Assembly: GCF_002999335.1 (NCBI RefSeq)
Contig: NW_020312325.1
Span: forward strand, 214,411-278,410
DNA: 64,000 nt
Source of the DNA: Cyclospora cayetanensis
Taxonomy: Eukaryota; Apicomplexa; Conoidasida; Eucoccidiorida; Eimeriidae
Direction of reading: 5' to 3'
Below the pieces are notes generated by a model, which was not told the origin of the DNA, did not search any database, and saw nothing but the letters and a program-made list of their open reading frames with translations. A program made the position numbers and the translations under genes. Below, one piece after another: positions 58,740 to 64,000 of the stretch. Position 1 is the stretch's first letter; each line of letters opens with the position of its first letter.

Positions 58740-60599
58740 TTAAACGTGTACCTTCGGGAGTCTGTTGGCTGCGTTGGCCTTCTCCACCAGAAGGGCCTTG
58801 AGACCGGACCTGCAAAATGCGCAGCACCGAGAGCGACACACTTTGGAGGCGCTTGACTCCTCGAATGCATGCAGCGAAGGCACATAGCTGGCGCGATTGG
58901 GAATCAGGCAAGGAAACCAGTAGACGTGGAGCCACGACAGCCGTGAGAGGAGCTCACAGAAGCAGCAGGACCGCCTCCTCCGTGGGCATGCCTGTCGCAT
59001 GCCACCGAATTCTCGCAGCTTTATCCACCAGCAAGACGGTGACAAACTTGTGCCGCTCTTTCCGCTTCAAAGCCTCGGTCTCTAGAGCTCCCCAGCTCCC
59101 GCTGTATCCTAGAAATGAGCCAACGAGGCCTCCAGCTAAGGCTTGGCGACCAGCGAGCGAGCAGAGGCTGTCATATTCTTCAGCCACCTGCCGCATGGAG
59201 TCCACTTCGGGGTCCTTGGGAGGCACGGGGGGCCCTTCCAACGCACGACTCGCGGAAAGAAGCCGCTGCGGAAAGTTGTGGAACGGCGAAAGGGGGTGGA
59301 AAGCTGGAGCCAGACGGCGCATGCTGCGGATAGCCAGAGGCCTCAGCCACGCGGGTGCATGATCAACACAAAGATACGAGACGGATGCCAGGTCTGGAGC
59401 CGCTGTTGCTGGCGTGACGCCTATGAAAGCCCGCTGCTGGTGTGTTCTCTTCTGCTCTTGAGAAGGAGAAATACCGGAAGTAGACGCGGCAGCGGCGAAG
59501 GGCGGCCCGTAGATGGCCGAGAGGAAGGCGGGATGGCGCTTCAAGTGATCCAGCCAAGCCGCCACATCTGAGAGCTGGGAGTACTGCCCCCCCAAATCGA
59601 ACAGGAAGAGGAGGGAGACTCTGCCATACAGACGCTCCGCTAGCTGCATGCAGCGCACAGCAGCATACACCAACGTCCGGCAGTGTGCGAAATCACGTAA
59701 GGCAGCAAGCACAGCAGCAAACTCGTGGGCTGGAAACACTTTGGGGGGTTGGAGGGGCATGCAGTGCACAGTCGACGAGCAGCAGATGTGTATGTGTGCG
59801 TGTGTATGGAAGAGCAGGGAGGTGGGGGAAAAGCGGGCTGGGGGGGAAGCTGGCTGCAACTCACGGCCGTCCTAGGCTGCATGCCTGTACGGCTTTTGAA
59901 GAGTCCAGCTCCCATTAAGCCTGCAGCACGGCCTCCATGAGCTAGCGGATCCGGATTCTCCTCGAGATCGAACGGCGTGACAAAAAAGCGAGGAGGAACT
60001 TGCGTGGATTCGTTGATGGGCAGCAAACGCGCGGGGTAGTGATGGGCCGCTGTCATTCCATCTACGTACCGCTTGTACACAATGGGGGAGGCAGCAGTAC
60101 CCTTGGGAGCCCCCTCGAGGTGGCCAAAGGATGCATCTAATTCCGCTGCTGCCCCCGAGAGAGGCCTAGCAACGGTCCGTTTGACGCGTGACCAGAATGC
60201 TTGCGCAGTTTCTGCTTGCAGCTGCCGTTGCATCTCTACTTGCGAAATAAGACCGCTAACTCCATGATGGCGCTGTAGTGTCTGGCCTTCCGAAGGCGCA
60301 GTGTGGCTTGACTCTTCCGCAGCGATCACTCGACGGGCCCGCTCTGTGATGTCTGCTGGCCACTCAGCACGACCTGGTGCTTGGGTAGCGGAGTTTCTGC
60401 CAGTAGCAGCGGCTTCTTCCCCTTCTGTTGCTGCTGAGGGGGATGCATCCTGCCTGTTAAGAGCAGGGCCTCGAATGCGCAGGGTGGAGCTCTGTAGGCA
60501 GCGTTGCTGTTGCTTCTTCAGAGGATTGGCCAGCGGCAACGCCACCCTGGAAATCGCGCGCAGACCTGCACTGTAGGCTGCGTGAAATCGAACGCCCAT
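58740..60599 (-). CDS. ATP10-like mitochondrial protein, three exons
   Basis: Exons 60599-59891, 59729-58958 and 58809-58740 join in phase (709, 772, 70 nt) to give 516 residues. From ATG 60599 the N-terminus looks like a mitochondrial presequence (Arg/Ala-rich, few acidic residues: MGVRFHAAYSAGLRAISRVA). After an S/T/A-rich linker come SPIVYKRYVDGM, RFFVTPFDLEENPD, a helix-rich block (LFLFDLGGQYSQLSDVAAWL) and near the end KFVTVLLVDKAARIRWHATG followed by MPTEEAVLLL. That last block (variable-LVD-x-x-x-x-IRW-x-x-x-G, then EEV/A) is like the C-terminus of ATP10, the assembly factor for Atp6 of mitochondrial ATP synthase. The overall match is weak and the protein is longer than yeast ATP10, so treat the family as tentative. 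The open frame extends 58 codons upstream of the chosen start. Confidence 0.6.
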
Positions 60600-63488
60600 G
60601 ATGATGCTGCAAAGGCCTTGAATAGAGCCGCAGGCGCAGCCCCACAGAGTCATAGAGAAGGGCCTCCAATGGAAATTCCCCGGGTTCGGGGGAATCCTGC
60701 AGCAACTGTTGCAGCGGAGGGGCCTAAGGAATCTGTCGCAGACTGTCTTTGTGGAGCCAGAAAAAAAGCACAATTTACATCGAAAGAGCTATATTCAAGA
60801 CGAAGGAGCACAATGCAGCAACATAGGAGCTGGTTCTTGCAAGGCCCCATCGGGTGCTTTTGGTGTGGGATTCAAGTCGGCCGTCCTAAGACACTGTGAC
60901 TGGCAAAACAGCAAACAAGCCAACGCTTATAGCGTATTTGCCTTTGGAAACCAACAGGTAAAGTAACTGCTCATGGGGATACTAGCAAGGAATCCCCGAC
61001 ATCGCGCTGCCGACTACCGTGCAGCGAATCGCTGACATAGCAACGGTTTACAGATGAAAGAAGCACGCACTATTCGATGAGTTGCTTTACAAAGCTGAAG
61101 CTCGTCACTCTGAATTACTATCTGTCGACTTTGATAGAGGGTAGTGTTCATCCTCTACGGTGAAATTTCTGGAAACGCTCGCACAGAATAGATGCGGCTT
61201 CTTTTAATACATCAGCAGTGCAAATCCTCCAACCCAAACCGCACGCAAGCAGAAAGGATATATGTAGAAATAGAGCCCCCATGCAGGCAGCAGGAAGCTC
61301 AAACTTATTCAAACTTTTGTGGGACCAGCTATATCAGAATCGAAACCGTAAAAGCTAGCAAAATGAACCTTGGCGTTCACTTGCCTTCGCTCACCTTTAA
61401 GTGCACACTGTAACAGTGTAAGACCCTCAGTGATGGTGCTGAAACTCAGCTTCACAGTTGTGCATTGATCTTTCTTGTAATTCGACTTTGCTTTGAGGGA
61501 AAAGAAAGCCCTAATTGCCCCCCCTTATTATCTCTTCACGAAATGCTTGCTTTCCTTCAGCTAAGACTGCTCTCTCCTAAATAGCAGAAACAACATACTG
61601 ATTCTGTTTTTTGTTGACATATGCTGCTGCTCGTATGTTTCGTGAAAAGGAGCTGTGGCAACGGTAGTGGCAGAAGCAGCCAGGTTAGAGTATTTCGTCT
61701 GTACACATCAAAATGCGTATCTCGTTGAGACCTCTTCTGCAAAGAATTCATTAAAACTTCACCACAAGACCGCCTTTCAAAGGGGAACACGGTGGTCTTG
61801 CCTGACGCATTCTACCGCCTTTTCCACCATGGTTTTGGCATCGAGCCGGACAACTTACACTCCCTTCCAGTGGCAGCTCAATATACTTCTGCCTGGGATT
61901 AAGTAGCGGCGTAAAAGGGGCTTTAGCGCACTTTGAAGACTTCAGATATTGCTAGTGACTTTAACTGGACCCGTCATTTTTGTGAAGCAGTAACCCTGCC
62001 CCACTACGATTTCCTTCATGCAATGCATATTGCTGTGGTTAAGAAGGCTCCTAAAATACGAGAAAGAGCACTTGAGCACAAACCCGAAGCGCCTTTTAGG
62101 GCCAAATTATACTAATAGCGAAGGAATGATCATTTCACCAATTCAAGACCCACGATTATTTTCCTCAAAAACGCACCGTGCACCATGAGACCCTCTTCCC
62201 ATGTTCCAGCTGATGTTGAGCAAGCGAGGATAGGCTGTAAAGATAAAATGACTATGTACTGCCTGAATATCTCTAATTTTATGTAGAGAGGCCATATAAC
62301 GTAGTTCGCGCATGATAAAACATCCTAATAGTGTTTCCTAGCTCCAGGTGCGTGTATACTGACTTCCGGCGCTTCCCTTCCTCAATTGCACATTCAGGAA
62401 GCTGTGCTTAGAGAGAACTTCTCAGCTCACGTTGATGTGAATCTAAAGGAAAAGCAATAATATATGATGCCAAGAGAAGGGGACCATCGACTTCACAATT
62501 TGTGAACATGTGTTCCCACGTTGCCCCCGCACTGTCATTCTTTTCGCTGTCATCATCCCCTATGCTACAGATTAAATTTCACTGTAACCCGAGTGAGAAA
62601 ATCATCGTTGCTGGCTAAATTCATTTGCACATGGTGTATTTTTGCAGGCTCAAGAGGTAGCTTCGTGGTTCACGTATCCTATTTCATACTGTAAGTATCT
62701 GTCGGCGCACTGATGAAGCATATCTGTAGCACCTTCACCCATGTAGCTTGCGGAACAGAAGTGCTGTACGCATGGCATAGGGCGGTTGTAGCAGCATTTC
62801 TCGCTCCATCACGCAATAAAATTAAGTATTGGACATATGAAACGAAGATTTTTCGAGGCGATGACCTCGCATCTGATGATAGCTAAAATAAACATCACAA
62901 TTCTAGTACAGCATCGGCAAATACTCTAAGCTAGCAAGCGTTGAAAAACTAGGAGCCCTTTACCTTGCATTAATTCAACAAAATATAGTAGTGAAAATCT
63001 CGGTTCACTTCGAACACAGGGTAAATACATACGCAGCACCGCGTTAGTCGTGCTGCTGCTGAGGTCACTACATCTACCACTTCGCATAAAACCGCGGGGT
63101 CAATGCGCAGTGAAACGAGCCCAGCGGTCTATAGGAAGGGCCTCCCTCACTGATCAGCGTCGAATTCCGACGCTTGGTCGCTTCGGATTACTGCTGTAGA
63201 GAGTCTAACTCATACAGCTGAGGGCAGCATCAAATTTCCTATGCTTGCCATCGTTGGTGGGAGTAGGTCTTTTCATCACATAGGGCAAGGGAGCAGCACA
63301 CGCTTCTTAGCGTGTATCTTGATGTTCACAGGAACAGCTCAGATGTGGGACACACTGACCGCAGAGGCAGGGACCGTCCCAGCTGAAGTAAGATACTTTG
63401 CACGACGGCGTCACATAATTGGGACCATGAGTTACCGTTCTGACTACACGCCAAAACGCAGAAGGAAGGCATACTACAACAACGCGCA
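60600..63488. other. Repeat-poor region without a recognised gene
   Basis: A+T-richer DNA with no CAG arrays and no frame above about 85 codons with gene-like motifs. The frame at 61192-61413 (+) is open for 73 codons but is not recognisable. It separates the ATP10-like gene start from the 3' end of the repeat-protein gene. Confidence 0.5.
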
Positions 63489-64000
63489 TTATTGCACCTC
63501 ATGCATGGTCATGGGACCTGCAGCAAGATACCGACCCTTCATGGGGGCAGCAGCTGTCACGTACATTGGAGCTGCAGCTGTCTTGCTGTGAGCAGCCTCA
63601 ACGTACATAGGTGCGGGGGCCATCTTAGTGTGAGCCTCATGGATCACCATGGGAGCAGGAGCTGCCATCTTAGTGGGAGCCTCATGGATCACCATGGGTG
63701 CAGGAGCTGCCATCTTTGTCGGAACGGCCTCAACGAAGACGGCTGTAGGAACAACCGGCGCGGGCTCTACGACGTACGTAGTGCTCTTCTTCTTGCCCAA
63801 ATTGCGTTCAGCTGCTGTTTCCATGTGCTCAGGCTCTTCATTCATATGAGACTCCTCCTCCGTGGCAGCGAGGTACCGACCCTTCATGGGGGCAGCAGCT
63901 GTCACGTACATTGGAGCTGCAGCTGTCTTGCTGTGAGCAGCCTCAACGTACATAGGTGCGGGGGCCATCTTAGTGTGAGCCTCATGGATCACCATGGGAG
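63489..64000 (-). CDS. 3' part of a repeat-containing A/P/M-rich protein (cut by window edge)
   Basis: The minus-strand frame is open from the window edge to a stop at 63489-63491. It codes short repeated blocks such as APAPMVIHEAHTKM and AAAPMYVTAAAPMKGRYLAA. A larger unit is visible: the stretch from 63531 recurs from 63876 (345 bp, 115 residues apart), essentially identical to the window end. Between the copies is a non-repeated acidic segment (EEESHMNEEPEHMET) and VVEPAPVVPTAVFVEAVP. Val/Pro-rich repeats of this kind occur in coccidian membrane-skeleton (alveolin-type) and oocyst or surface proteins, but no diagnostic motif is present. The start lies outside the window. The opposite strand is also open in part (63241-63591), so strand is inferred from the cleaner peptide repeats. 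Confidence 0.5.
   Translation of the reverse strand, partial: PMVIHEAHTKMAPAPMYVEAAHSKTAAAPMYVTAAAPMKGRYLAATEEESHMNEEPEHMETAAERNLGKKKSTTYVVEPAPVVPTAVFVEAVPTKMAAPAPMVIHEAPTKMAAPAPMVIHEAHTKMAPAPMYVEAAHSKTAAAPMYVTAAAPMKGRYLAAGPMTMHEVQ
63531..64000. repeat. 345-bp direct repeat, second copy truncated by window edge
   Basis: 63531-63655 and 63876-64000 match over about 125 bp by eye, separated by 345 bp. Inside the unit, a shorter 42-45 bp block (GCCTCATGGATCACCATGGG) is itself duplicated near 63636 and 63681. Confidence 0.85.

Noticed and set aside
63241..63591. 116-codon plus-strand frame at the right end
   Set aside because: Partly overlaps the minus-strand repeat protein and lacks its regular peptide repeats. 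Strand is not proven, so it was noted but not called.
1..64000. CRISPR array, prokaryotic operons, tRNA or rRNA genes
   Set aside because: Tandem repeats lack unique spacers; genes are intron-split and eukaryotic; no tRNA-like cloverleaf or conserved rRNA segment was noticed. A dedicated tRNA or snoRNA scan was not possible.

Overview
The window reads as nuclear DNA of an Eimeria-like coccidian (Apicomplexa). Evidence: most genes are split by short GT-AG introns; exons carry long CAG-coded Gln, Ala and Ser tracts; introns are filled with triplet-type and TGTATG-type tandem repeats; and repeat-rich blocks alternate with repeat-poor, more A+T-rich blocks, as described for Eimeria chromosomes. 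No tRNA, rRNA, CRISPR array, insertion sequence or prokaryotic operon structure was found. All annotations are read from the raw sequence by motif recognition; no database search was run.

Layout. (1) 1-14.9 kb, repeat-rich: a 4-exon Q/A-rich membrane protein (+), a 10-exon phospholipase-D-type cardiolipin synthase (-), a DGAT2-family acyltransferase (-) and an unresolved possible gene (-). (2) 14.9-17.9 kb: repeat-poor, no convincing gene. (3) 17.9-26.9 kb: a two-RRM RNA-binding protein with Mei2-like motifs (-), an Arg/Glu-rich protein of unknown function (+) and a seipin-like lipid-droplet protein (-). (4) 27-39 kb, repeat-poor: RIO2 kinase (+), a small secreted protein (+), a dithiol glutaredoxin (-) and two weak candidates. 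(5) 39-60.6 kb, very repeat-rich: a Dbp4/DDX10 DEAD-box helicase (-) with a 4.8 kb intron made almost wholly of one degenerate array, the translesion polymerase REV1 (+), and an ATP10-like mitochondrial protein (-). (6) 60.6-64 kb: repeat-poor DNA, then the 3' end of a gene encoding a 115-residue peptide repeat (-), cut by the window edge.

Functional themes are inferred, since neighbouring genes in this lineage are normally independent. Three lipid proteins (cardiolipin synthase, DGAT2, seipin) lie on the same strand within 23 kb. RIO2 and Dbp4 both act in 40S ribosome biogenesis. The main unusual signal is in the introns: their arrays are oriented so that the transcribed strand is almost free of AG dinucleotides, while exons of the same genes carry CAG repeats on the sense strand. 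Several introns also fall inside, or next to, active-site motifs.
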